DNA of 64,000 nucleotides, from positions 1 through 64,000 of the forward strand of contig KV425645.1 in NCBI GenBank assembly GCA_001632425.1, given 5' to 3'. This DNA comes from Neolentinus lepideus HHB14362 ss-1 (taxonomy: Eukaryota > Basidiomycota > Agaricomycetes > Gloeophyllales > Gloeophyllaceae). The translations under genes and the position numbers were made by a program. Position 1 is the first letter of the stretch; every line of letters starts with the position of its first letter. The notes under the pieces were generated by a model, which was given only the letters and a program-made list of their open reading frames with translations, made no database searches and was not told the origin of the DNA. Shown here piece by piece: positions 11,980-21,948 of this stretch.

Positions 11980-12676
11980 GTTGAAATAAAGCACAGTAAC
12001 TCCGGATAATGGAAGAAAGGTGAATACTGGAGATCAGAGCAAGATGAGACTTCGTTCAGCAGTGGAGACGCGCAGAACGCGGTATCCGAGGCAACTGAGT
12101 AACCAGCAGGGCTGCGTAGTCTCGGTGTCAAAAACAAGTAGTATATGGCAGTATATGGCCCAGAGAGGAGACGCGTTTACAAGTCTAGGCTTAGAGAAGG
12201 GATACTGAGATGTTGCAGCTGAAGCTGCGCGTCGAACGTCATCACATGATACGACCAGTAATAGCTAAGTTTATTTACCCTCCACTTCTCAACATGGTCC
12301 ATCGACAAACCATACAAGATTGATTGGTGTATTTTGTCACGAAATAATACGTAGTAAAGTACACATCCATGCACGATCAACGTTGCAATCTCTTGCACTT
12401 ACTGTCTGCGGCACAAGTAGAAAAACGAAACATAGCACTCACTATCCAAGCCAGCGCAGACGACGGCGTAAGCGAAAGTCAACCACAAAAGACAGGCTGG
12501 TAGAAAGAGTGCGCTATCACCTGCGCGCTCATATTGATGGAAAAACTGACCCGCTTACGAATGAAGTGACCACTTCCAAATTATAAGCGCATGCCATTAC
12601 AAAGACGATATGAGTCCTGCCATGATCACAAAGGGAATAAACGTACATCTTCGCGTCTGGGCCCATGAGGGTGCAT
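11980..12676. other. Intergenic, CTNNBL1 upstream
   Basis: About 700 bases between the start of CTNNBL1 and the 3' end of the RBM42-like gene, both on the minus strand. It must hold the CTNNBL1 promoter. A short perfect hairpin arm pair GCAGCT/AGCTGC lies near 12214-12227. Small open frames (for example 12320-12586, +, very Arg/Lys-rich) have no domain or splice support. Nothing else was seen. Confidence 0.4.
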
Positions 12677-13486
12677 CTAATACGGCTTCTTCCTGTTCTG
12701 CTTCAGTCCCTTCTCTAGTTGTCTCGCCTTTCTATGGCCGATCTCTACAGGTCTAATGGCAGTCTGGTCGGCCTTCTTCAGCTTCACCGGTCTGTTACCA
12801 ACATATTTGCCTAAGAAGAACTGTCAGCACAATCGTAGCTGTAGCGATATCCTCTCTTACCATCCATTTCTTTCCAAGCCCGAAGGAAATCTTCAGGGTC
12901 AGAGAATGCCACAAATCCATATTTAGCCTACGTCGATATCACGTCAACCATTGGGATGACACTCAAGAGATTTGGACTGTGCTCACTTTGCCGTTAAGCC
13001 TGTCGCGGATGACTCTAGCTTTCTGGAACGACGGGTACTTGTTGAACGCGTTCGCCAACACGTCATCCGAGACATCATTGCTCAGATCACCAACGAACAA
13101 CCGGAACCAAGCTGAAGTGGACGAAGTCAGTCGCATTCGTTCTTCAGAGCGCAAGGACACGTACATGGATTCCATTCAAGCAGAGTCTGATCCTCCCAGA
13201 CCTTCCCTCCACCTTTGCGCAGCACAGTCGTCCGCTTCCCGCCCTTCGCTAACTTCCCACCCGCACCACCGCGCTTGTCAATGGCAGCACCGGGTACATA
13301 GACACTCTGCTGAGCGAGGATTCCGACGTCGTATTCGTAAGCGTTGGCAGGAACAGGGGCACTGTGCGACGAAGTCGATGATCCGGCCATTGGGTACATG
13401 GGACCTTGGTAGGGCTGGTAGTAGGGATTGACATCTTGCTGCTGCTGGTACTGTTGGTAGTAAGCTCCGGCGGAATACGGATCCAT
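12677..13486 (-). CDS. RBM42-like RRM RNA-binding protein
   Basis: Single-RRM RNA-binding protein of the RBM42 type, a family linked to mRNA splicing and stress granules. Exons 13165-13486, 12987-13111, 12861-12927 and 12677-12810 sum to 648 bases, giving 215 residues. The N-terminus is Tyr/Gln/Pro-rich and disordered (YYQQYQQQQDVNPYYQPYQ). A linker with KRTTVLRKGGGKVWEDQTL and LEWNP follows, typical just before the RBM42 RRM. RNP2 reads RLFVGDL and RNP1 reads AKYGFVAF. The C-terminal tail RKARQLEKGLKQNRKKPY is basic. No start codon upstream is better placed. Family call is strong; exact cellular role in fungi is inferred. Confidence 0.88.
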
Positions 13487-14787
13487 TATGAAGAGTTCTG
13501 TTAGAAGTCACTTGTGTGGCTGGTCGACGGTGGAAACGAATGGCGTCGAATATCTTGTCTAATACGACCCCCAAGATGGACAGTCCCACGAAAAAGCTGA
13601 CTAAGCACGTGGCTGATTGGCTACATAGTAAGAGCTGTCACCGCTAAGTCCAGTTGCACTTACATAGTTTCAAGCTGTTTGCATTTCGACATTAGACACG
13701 TCATACCTGTAAGCTTCTGAAGCATCTTGAGAGACCCAAAGTAGCAACTGTCATCCAATTAAAATATATTTGCTTTGATTTTACTCCAGATGTCAATGAA
13801 GTGGAGGGGGGTTCACGGCCACCATCCTTTGTAGATAACCCGTAAATTTCATATAAACCTCTTTTATCCAGCTCAAGACCTAATGGAAACATACCCATCC
13901 GGCAGACAGGAGCAGCGCAATAGTTACAAGCAAAAAAGAAAAACGATGGTAATGCAGTGTTGTACGGTCGGATGACCGGTCGCTAAAGTCGTTTGCACGA
14001 CCATGGCGGAAAGTCGCCGACCGGCCATTCGTCTGGCAAATGCACAACTTTCTCACGTAGATGACATTATTATCAGCCAATCAGAATCTATCTCTGTATT
14101 TTTAGATATCCTCTGATCCATCTATATCGGCTGTATCCGAATCGGCAATGGCCGGAGATCCAGCACTAGCGCCAGCAGGGCACCTCTCGAGTCTGAGTTG
14201 CAGGAGGAGCTCAATCTGTATGATTTACTTAATGCAGGTGGGGAGGAAGATCCTGATGATGACTTTGAGCTCGACACAAGCACCAAATATATTCTAACAT
14301 CGTAAATGGAGACATTTTTTGCTTTATGTTGCAACAAGCCCGACGCCACAATCCTATTATAGAAAGGTCGTCGTGCGAAAGTCGTGTCCAACTTCGGTCG
14401 CCGACCAAGGGGGCCAACGACAGGTCGACAACTTCAGCGACTTTCCGCCGCCCCGCACAACACTGTGGCAATGTGCAGTCGGAGGGGATCAAACCTTCGG
14501 CGTCGCCGCCGCCTCACGACAGAAAACGAACACGTTAGCCACTACACCATATGGAACCTAGTCAATAGGGACATTAATATATTATATTGTGTTGCCACGG
14601 CCTGCTTAGTCAGCTTTTCGTGGGATTGTCTTTCTTGGGGGTCGTATTGGTAGAGACGGTCGAATGCCTCGGCCTCAGCTAATGAGAGCTTTTCGATCAG
14701 ACCAAACAGGAGCAAATATCTTTGTGGCTGGTAAACGTTAACGAGCATACAGGCACTACCGTCATCGCCGTCTTCAACGTCCTCAAG
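13487..14787. other. Gene-poor gap with inverted repeats and possible transposon debris
   Basis: About 1.3 kb before the RPL5 leader. A 13-base word GGCGGAAAGTCGC at 14005-14017 is repeated inverted at 14437-14449. The flanks of both copies are also loosely alike (GTCGTGCRAA and repeated CGACC words). Between them lies an acidic frame at 14184-14305 (EELNLYDLLNAGGEEDPDDD) that ends in a stop and has no start. This layout suggests a worn DNA transposon with imperfect terminal inverted repeats, but no transposase catalytic motif survives. A 68-codon minus-strand frame at 14542-14748 is discussed in the findings. Confidence 0.4.
14005..14449. repeat. Imperfect inverted-repeat element (DNA transposon-like relic)
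   Basis: The arms contain perfect 13-base inverted words at 14005-14017 and 14437-14449, set in a longer GC-rich region of weaker inverted similarity. Spacing between arms is about 420 bases. I cannot define outer ends or target-site duplication by eye. A non-autonomous DNA element or a degraded hAT-type copy would fit; chance similarity in GC-rich DNA is possible. Confidence 0.3.
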
Positions 14788-14954
14788 GTGAGTTATGCTT
14801 CCCCTGATGTTCTCGCATCGCTACCATATTGTTCGGAGCACCCCTTTCTGTGCTGGATAAGTTGCATTGGAGAAAATACAGTGCAGCTGATGGATGCATG
14901 GTTTCACCTTCAGATGTTGCGTTGATGTCCTTGGGCTAATGTGTTTGACCTCAG
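14788..14954 (+). other. Predicted intron in the RPL5 5' leader
   Basis: A strong donor AAG/GTGAGT at 14785-14793 and an acceptor CAG at 14952-14954 bracket 167 bases, and the acceptor abuts the RPL5 start codon exactly. Long leader introns are common in ribosomal protein genes. Inferred from splice consensus only. Confidence 0.5.
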
Positions 14955-16091
14955 ATGCCCTTCGTCAAAAAGATCAAATCCGACGCATACTACTCGCGGT
15001 TCCAGGTGAAATACCGCCGTCGGAGGGAGGGCAAGACCGATTGTACGTCTGGCCCGTGTTCACCTACAATGCAGGATGATTGACTCCATTTTCCTCACTA
15101 GACTATGCCCGGAAACGGCTCATCAGCCAGGCGAAGAACAAGTAGTGGGTATTCTGGACTTTTTCAATCCGATATCAGGTCTCAAGATGGCTCCAGCAAT
15201 GCTCCCAAGTACCGTCTTGTGGTACGCTTCACGAACAAGCAGATCATCGTTCAGATTGTCTATGCCCGTCTGCAAGGAGACTTTGTTTTGACTTCCGCTA
15301 CCTCCAAGGAGCTGCCCAGATATGGAATCAACCATGGTCTGACCAACTGGACTGCCGGTATGTTTCACGTACGATATACGGAATCGTGCCGTGTCTGACT
15401 GAACAAGCCTACGCGACTGGCCTGCTTTGCGCTCGTCGTGCTCTTACCAAGCTCGGCTTGGCCGACAAGTACGAGGGTGTTACGGACCCTGATGGGACCA
15501 TCCAATTGACAGAGACGATTGAGGGCGAAGACTCCCCCCGGCCATTTAAGTGTTACCTTGACGTCGGTCTCAAGCGGACATCAACTGGTTCGCGTGTCTT
15601 TGGTGCTCTTAAGGGTGCCAGCGACGGTGGTCTCTACATTCCCCACTCTGAAAAGCGATTCCCTGGCTTCGACCCAGAGTCCAAGGAGTTGGACGCCGAG
15701 GTACTGAAGAAGTACATCTTCGGTGGCCATGTTGCTGAGTACATGGAGAGCTTGGAGGAGGAAGATGACGAGCGGTACGTCCAGTTCATCCCTGCGTCGA
15801 CCTCCATGGCTTCAATAATTCTCGGATAGCTTCAAGAAGCAGTTCTCAACGTACCTGGCTGATGGTGTCGGCTCTGACGATATCGAGGAGATCTACACGA
15901 ACGCGTACGCCGCGATCCGGGAAGACCCTTCGTTCCAACCCACGGAGAAGACGACAGACTGGAAGGCGGAGTCTCTCAAGTACAAGACCTCCAAGCTTAC
16001 GCTCGAGCAGCGTAAGGAGCGGATACAGGCCAAGATCGAGGCCTTCCAGGCCAACGGTGGGGCTGCTGACGAGGAGGACGAGGAGGAGTAG
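14955..16091 (+). CDS. RPL5: 60S ribosomal protein L5 (uL18)
   Basis: Large-subunit ribosomal protein that binds 5S rRNA together with L11 and enters the pre-60S particle. Exons 14955-15042, 15102-15144, 15197-15357, 15408-15774 and 15830-16091 sum to 921 bases, giving 306 residues, close to the roughly 297-305 of other eukaryotes. The N-terminus [20 protein letters not shown] and the stretch [15 protein letters not shown] are hallmark. [15 protein letters not shown] and [19 protein letters not shown] belong to the 5S-binding core. The C-terminus is the basic/acidic tail ending ADEEDEEE. Reading past the 15774 donor gives a false ending (YVQFIPAS), so the splice there is needed. Confidence 0.97.
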
Positions 16092-16415
16092 ACGCCTCTT
16101 GATGTCGCTATTCATGTATCATTTTCGCTCATGCTTTTGTGAACCAAAAAGCCATCGCAGGCCATGCCTATGCTATCCATTATAATACACACTCTGGATG
16201 ACTTGCAATTGAAAATGTATATGTGCTTGAGCGTCACGCCATACCTATGTGACAGAAGACGCGTGACGGACGCGTCAAGCGCGTAACCTCTGTTTATTCC
16301 TTCCTGCCAGCAACCGCCATAAGGACCATTTCCTCTGAGGACATAAGCAGCATCGCAGCTGGCCTCTTTCATCATCCGCAGGTGCGGGTGCCATCAGATT
16401 TGTGCAAGAAGTACA
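16092..16415. other. Intergenic RPL5 / SLX4
   Basis: 324 bases between tandem plus-strand genes, holding the RPL5 3' end and the SLX4 promoter. No further signal was recognised. Confidence 0.45.
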
Positions 16416-18810
16416 ATGGCTTCCACCATGCATCCTCGCAATGTTCGCCACATCAACACTGACGTTAGTCTGGTACTCGACATTGTTGAGGACTCCGAAC
16501 CCGAGAGGGAGGAGACTAGGCGCAAGGAGAAGAAGAGCAGGAAAGTCAAGAAGCAATTAAAAGCTCAAGGCACCTTCACACAGGAGTCAAATGAATCGCT
16601 CATTACCATACCGGTCCACGCGTCCGGCAGTCAGCTTCAAACCGCTGAATCTTCTGAAGTACCGAATCAGACCATCTTCTCCACTCCTCAAAATACATCA
16701 ATATTGCTTAAGAGTGTTGCTGATATATCTGGTGTGTATAGACTTGTTGGTTACACCTGTAGAGGCTTAGACTTGCCAGACGATGCAATTTTTTCCGCTA
16801 CTCCGTCAGTTCATGTTGCACGGCCGAGTATTGCCAACTCCACTTTGTCTTCTATGGATCTCAAAGCGTCGTTGCTAGGTCCCGCGCCATCGCTACCAGG
16901 ATCTCCGCGGGAGCAAGAACCTAAACCATCGTCGCAAGAACCTCAGCCACCGGATGCGATATCCATATTTTCCAGTGATGCAGAGCATATTGAAAGCACC
17001 AATCGCCTCAATATTGGAAGATTTTCCCATGTATATTGTTCGAAGGCGTCGAAGGCGATGAAACTTACCCCTACGATGTCTCGCACGACATCGGAAGGCA
17101 GCTCCGATCCAGGGACTAAACAAAGTCGCACAAAACCCGTACACCGGTTCGTCTCAGACTTTACCGATGCAGAACTCGCAAAGGTCGTCAAATGTATATC
17201 TTGCGATCTGAAATGGACAGTAAGGAAGACCGCTCTGCAGAAGATGCTTCACATCCAGACCTGCGCGAGAAAATACCGTCTCACGGACGAGACCGTCAAG
17301 AGACTTATCCGCCGGGAATTAGACAGTGGGTCTGAGGAAGGTCTCAGTGGACACAACGCACTTGCGACTGAGAACAGAAGACCTGAGACATATCTTGAGG
17401 ACGTGTTAGGTCAAGAAGCGCAGAAGAAGAAAAGCAGACGACCTGGGGTGCAGGGCACTGTGAAGAGTGTTACCGACACCAGGAACGCTATCATGGACAG
17501 AGCAAGGCTCTTATTAGGTCCATCTGGCACACCGACCTCTGGTGGTGGCGAAGCATCGAATAATGACGGCCTCTCAACAGATCCGCAGACTCAAGCTCCG
17601 GAACAGCTCCCGGTTGAAGGGTCTGGGGCCGGCGCAGCGGTGCCTCGGAGCATTCAAGCGTTTTCCCCTCCGAGGCTGGACGAACCTCAGAGGCACACAC
17701 TTGGTTTGGCAAATGAGGACGACAGAAGCCATCAATTTCCTCCTCCCACTCAACAATTTGTGCCGTCGAGATTCGCTAACTCGGGTAAGAGAGGATCGCT
17801 TTTTGGCGCAGACCTCGATGCCTTCGAGGAAGGTCCTCCAGCGACACAATCATTCGGACTGTCGAACCTTGGAAGTCCAGGCCCTACGGCGGCGGTCCTT
17901 GCAGAACGGTCTAATTCCCCGTCCGACTCTGGTATGTATGGTGAAGAATCAGCCCCCATTACCAAGGTGAGTGACCGGAACGTGCCCATCTCTCTGAATA
18001 TGACTTATAACTGCTAGATGTGGCCTTCTGTTGCTCTCGATTCTATGATTCCTCCATCCTTTGGCAGCGTAAACGAACCTGTCCAAACGACTTCCTTGGA
18101 GGCACACCGCCGTCACAAACCCGTCCATGTATCTCCTGACTTAGTCGAAACAATAGATTTATCCGATGTGCGAGATGAAGGACCTTCCTTCTATCAAGGG
18201 GATTACGATGGTGTTGTGTGGGAGAACGATGGCGCATTACTACACTTTGATCCGACGTGGGCATCAAACGAAGACGCACTCCTTTCCCCTCAATCATCTA
18301 TGACAGGCGTGGTATCGACACCCGGCAACAAAGGTAGGAAAGCAAAGACACCGCCTATTAGGGCAACTGTCAAGAATCGCAGAGCATCTCCGTCCCAGTT
18401 GGTGCTGTCGAGAACGTCGAAAGCAACAAGAAAGCGGAAATCCAAAGTCACAGCGGTGCAAGAAGATGATGTGGACGAGAATAACTTAAAGGAAGCAATA
18501 AGGAGTACAATCATGCAAGACAAGGCCCTCCATCTTCGTATTCTTCGGTACGAGGTAAGTAGAAAGCCGCTAGAGGAGAATTTTTTGGCCAAAGTATCCT
18601 TGTTGCCTAGCCAATCCATTATGACGTTTTCGTGCAGTTGGCTGCCGACCAAGGGCTGCCTATCAAAGGGCTCAAGCTCAAGCTGAGGAAATGTCTTGAT
18701 GAACTTGTGCGGATCGTTCGGTGCAGATTTACGATTTCAAGCTCATTTCGTGTTTTCAGGCGATCAACTTCTACGGAGCGGGGCCTGGTGGAAGTCGTTC
18801 AAGACACTAA
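16416..18810 (+). CDS. SLX4: Structure-specific endonuclease scaffold Slx4
   Basis: Regulatory subunit of the Slx1-Slx4 nuclease, which cuts branched DNA such as replication forks, flaps and Holliday junctions in the nucleus. Exons 16416-17966, 18018-18554, 18611-18706 and 18760-18810 sum to 2235 bases, giving 744 residues. Most of the protein is Ser/Thr/Pro-rich disorder. Around residues 245-295 is the conserved Cys/His patch (VKCISCDLKW, then LHIQTCARKYRLTDETVKRL), matching the Slx4 zinc-finger region. The C-terminal helix-turn-helix that holds Slx1 is clear: LHLRILRYEPIHYDVF, QLAADQGLPIKGLKLKLRK, then LAINFYGAG. The acceptor at 18610 is needed to recover PIHYDVF. A 39-base stretch in exon 1 (about 16734-16772) has GT..AG ends but stays in frame, so I kept it as coding. 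Confidence 0.9.
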
Positions 18811-18964
18811 ATGGCATCTCATCGGAAGAGTAAAATGAATACAATAAATAAAACGACTAATGCTACACAAGATGACCCTAATAATACAGCAATATTAATG
18901 GCAGAGTAAAATACTACAAGTACAAATTGGTATCCGCTTCTCGTTTACGCCCTTGACCTGCTGT

Positions 18965-21561
18965 CTAGAACGAGAAGACAGCTGCGTTCTTCCTCGTCCC
19001 GAACGTGTACACAAGTGCCTGACTCATGAACAGTCCGACAGTAACACCAATGGTCACAGATATCATCGCCCCTCCGATATCGATACCACTGCCCTCGGCT
19101 GTGATACCTCCTGCTTGTGACAGACCAGACTGTGATGATGCTTATCAGCAAAGGGCCACAGACAGCACAAAGAAGGCGGTACTCACAGGTACCAAGAACA
19201 GCACACCGGTAACCATGGACGTGAACGCAGTTCCGCCCAGCTTTCTCGAATAAATATTCCCCAACAACCCGACTGTGAAGGCCCCAATAGCAGACACGAT
19301 ATCGCTCCTCCCAAAGATGAAATGGTTTGCAATCTTATTCGCTGCATAGCTGGCGCAACTGATGATGACCATGACAATCAAGTCTGGGCTCCAGAATGGC
19401 TGCAGGTTCGACAGCGAGCTGATGACTGAGAACAATGGCACGATGATGAACTGCGTCCACCACGGGAACGGCTGGAGGTACCACGCCGCATCGGGCGGCC
19501 TGTAGCACCCCGCGATGATGTTGCGGCTGAGGGGGCCGGTGGAGTTCGTGAAGGTGAAGGTCCCAGACAGGGGGAGCCCAGGGTAGGACATGCCATTGTC
19601 TGCTGTGAAGTTCCCGGTCAGGCTGATGGTGGTGGACATGTTCGCTGCGAGGTACTGCAGGGAGTTCCGAGCGCCGGGGTCGAGCAGTAGGTAGAAGTCA
19701 CTGCCGATTTGGAGACCAAAACCCTGGTCGAAATCAATTTCAATGTTACGGTGAATGGCCAGGAGCATACGTACAAGTGAGAGGGTATAGATGAGAGCAT
19801 AAACCATCTTGACGCTACCACACACGATGTTCTTGGAGGCCAGCTCCAGGGAGCTACTCAGAATGAGGTAACCCGGCAGGATGCCGACGATCCCGGCAGA
19901 CGAAATCGCAGTATAGCAAAAGATCTGGCTGCGAATACTGCTCAGGCCACGGGCCACAAAAGACATCAAGATAGCGACGGAAATTCTTATGAAGGGAGTC
20001 AGCTCCGAAATGCGCCCACAAGAACCAGAAAGATAACTCACTCGAATATTTGCGCATACATGGCACTCTTCGCCGCAACCGTAAGCTGCAACGCAGCTAG
20101 CACAAACGCACCAGCAGCCGCAATCCACATATCAAGGAACGACCCTCCGAACGCCAGGGGACAGATCAGCGCCGACAGCCAGAACGACAAAGTACACCTC
20201 GTCAGGATCTTGTAGATCGGCTTCGCATTGAGCAGCGCCTCCAGTTGCTTCGTTGCTTTCTTCGCCGAGAGCTCGTCGTGCACGACAGAGCGGTAGATCT
20301 TGTGCACACAGGAGAGGCGTCCAAGGTCGATGCGCCCGCCACACTTGACAAAGTGCGACTCGGAGGTTTTGGTCTCCTGGTCGCCGAATGAACAGATGAT
20401 GACGCCTGGAATGTGGATGAACTCGGCGTCGACCACGAGAATACGTGCGGCGGCAATGAGCTGGGACTCGATACGGTGCGAGGGAGCACCGAAAGTGAGC
20501 AGGGCGCGGGCGAGAGTCATCAAAAAGTCTTGCCGCGCAAGCATAGCTGGTTCAGAAGGCGGGTGAGCACGCTATCAGATGATGCTGAAGTGAAAGTACT
20601 TACAAGAGACGTTGAATTCGATGCGCATCTTCATACGCTCCTTCTTCCTTGCCTTGTAGTCCATTTGCCTCCGGCAGGCCTTCTCAACGTCCTCCGGATC
20701 GTCAAGATACCTCTTCGTGATACCAGTCACACGAGGATCGTCCGCGTCGAGGACTTCAGAAGAATCAGATTGCATAGAATCGCGGCGCCGAAGTCCCTCA
20801 TTCATGCACGACATTGCAGACATCTGGGATGGAGCACGACTCAACCCACTCCCATCCGACTCTCCGTCCCAGTCACTCTTTCGGCGGCTGAGGGTGTAGA
20901 GTTCGATGATGTTGGAGAGGACGCCGCGACGTCTGTGGATTGAGTCTCTGCTCACGGCGTCGACACAGCTCTCCGCGTCGCTCTGCTCCTCGCCGATGGT
21001 GTTCTCTGTTGGGGCAAAGCTGACTGAACGGCGTGGGCGGGGCTTGGGAGCGTCGTCCTGCGCAGGCTGCCCAGAGTAAGCAGATGGTGGAGGGCGGATG
21101 TCATATGGGTGGTTATACGAGGAGAGAGAGAATCTGTCGTCTTTGCTGTCCTTGCCCTTCCCGGTGAGCTCATCGCTATGCAAAGTCCTGTCGCTGTCGT
21201 CCGAACGGCGACGAGAAGCGTAAGCATCGTTTACGGGGTCAGGGCTGGGACGACTGTAGTAGTTCTGCGGTAATCGAGTATATTGCTCAGGATCGGATGT
21301 GCGCTCTGGGCGGCGATAAATTGATTCCTCGTCGTTGTAGAAGGGCAGTTCCCATTGGGAACCGGGGCGGCGGACATCGTCGAGGGGGCCAGCGCGGGGT
21401 GAGTAGTTGGGTTGGGAGCCATTCAATGGTCTTGTATAATATTCTTCGTTGTCGAACCTGACACGAGAGGTACGATGCGAACGGTTGGGGAGAGCAGTGT
21501 ACCGGTCGGGATAAGTCGAAGGGGGAGCCTCACCCGATCTGCGGGGAGAAGAGCCAGGCAT
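18965..21561 (-). CDS. ThrE/PRM10-family membrane transporter-like protein
   Basis: Polytopic membrane protein of the ThrE (DUF1212) superfamily, which includes bacterial threonine exporter ThrE and yeast pheromone-regulated Prm10. The substrate in fungi is not established. The first exon encodes about 300 residues of disordered, Arg/Ser/Pro-rich cytoplasmic sequence (start MPGSSPRRSGEAPPS). The conserved cytosolic domain follows: MLARQDFLMTLARALLTFGAPSHRIESQL, VIICSFGD, then KIYRSVVHDELSAKKA. About ten hydrophobic segments come next, including FWLSALICPLAFGGSFLDM, FCYTAISSAGIVGILPGYLI and VSAIGAFTVGLLGNIYSRKLGG, ending at TFGTRKNAAVFSF. A loop between segments carries three N-glycosylation sequons (NMS, NFT, NST), suggesting lumenal or extracellular exposure. 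Converges on SLX4 (154 bases apart) and diverges from FRS1. Confidence 0.88.
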
Positions 21562-21852
21562 AGCAGTAACAGCGATCAGAGTCAAAGGGGAGAAAGTGAA
21601 GTCAAAGTCGAAAAACCTGCTTTCGTGGTGACAGTACAAAGTGAAGGAATGGTGAGGTCCTTTGCGCAAAGACCAAGGCTTTTTATACGAGGGATGACAT
21701 ACCCCGCTCATTCATTGTATCCGCCGATGCCGACGCTCGAAGACGGGCCTTGCAGCGGAGGCGGCGATGAGCAGCATTCTGATGTTGTCCGGTGTGGCCC
21801 GAGCAGGAACGCGAAGACAAACCGCGGACTCGATCGAAGACAAGCGCGCGGG

Positions 21853-21860
21853 CACGTGAT
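21853..21860 (-). promoter_or_regulatory. RTCACGTG-type E-box upstream of FRS1
   Basis: Reads ATCACGTG on the minus strand. Its CACGTG core ends 91 bases before the FRS1 ATG. The identical 8-base word sits with its core also 91 bases before the FRS2 ATG. RTCACGTG is the known Cbf1-type bHLH site in yeasts; binding here is inference. Confidence 0.45.
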
Positions 21861-21892
21861 GCATTTAGCGGATGCCCGATTTGGCAAGTGCA

Positions 21893-21901
21893 ATTGACTC
21901 G
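21893..21901 (+). promoter_or_regulatory. Gcn4/CPC1-like element upstream of FRS1
   Basis: ATTGACTCG contains the TGACTC core of Gcn4/CPC1 amino-acid-control sites and lies about 48 bases before the FRS1 start. The same nine bases occur inverted upstream of FRS2. Aminoacyl-tRNA synthetase genes are known general-control targets in other fungi; the assignment here rests on the word match. Confidence 0.45.
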
Positions 21902-21948
21902 TCCACAGCGCGATCTCGACCAATCACGTCTCAGCGTAGCTCTGCACA

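Larger units (their letters stand above)
21562..21948. other. Divergent promoter region (PRM10-like / FRS1)
   Basis: 387 bases shared by two outward-facing genes. The FRS1-proximal half contains CACGTGAT at 21853-21860, ATTGACTCG at 21893-21901 and a CCAAT word near 21930. The first two are listed separately because both recur in the FRS2 promoter. Confidence 0.5.

Noticed and set aside
16734..16772. 39-base GT..AG stretch in SLX4 exon 1
   Set aside because: Shorter than other introns here and divisible by three, so removal is not needed for the frame.
18596..18654. Later acceptor CAG before LAADQG in SLX4
   Set aside because: Would delete the conserved PIHYDVFVQ segment; the acceptor at 18608-18610 restores it in frame.
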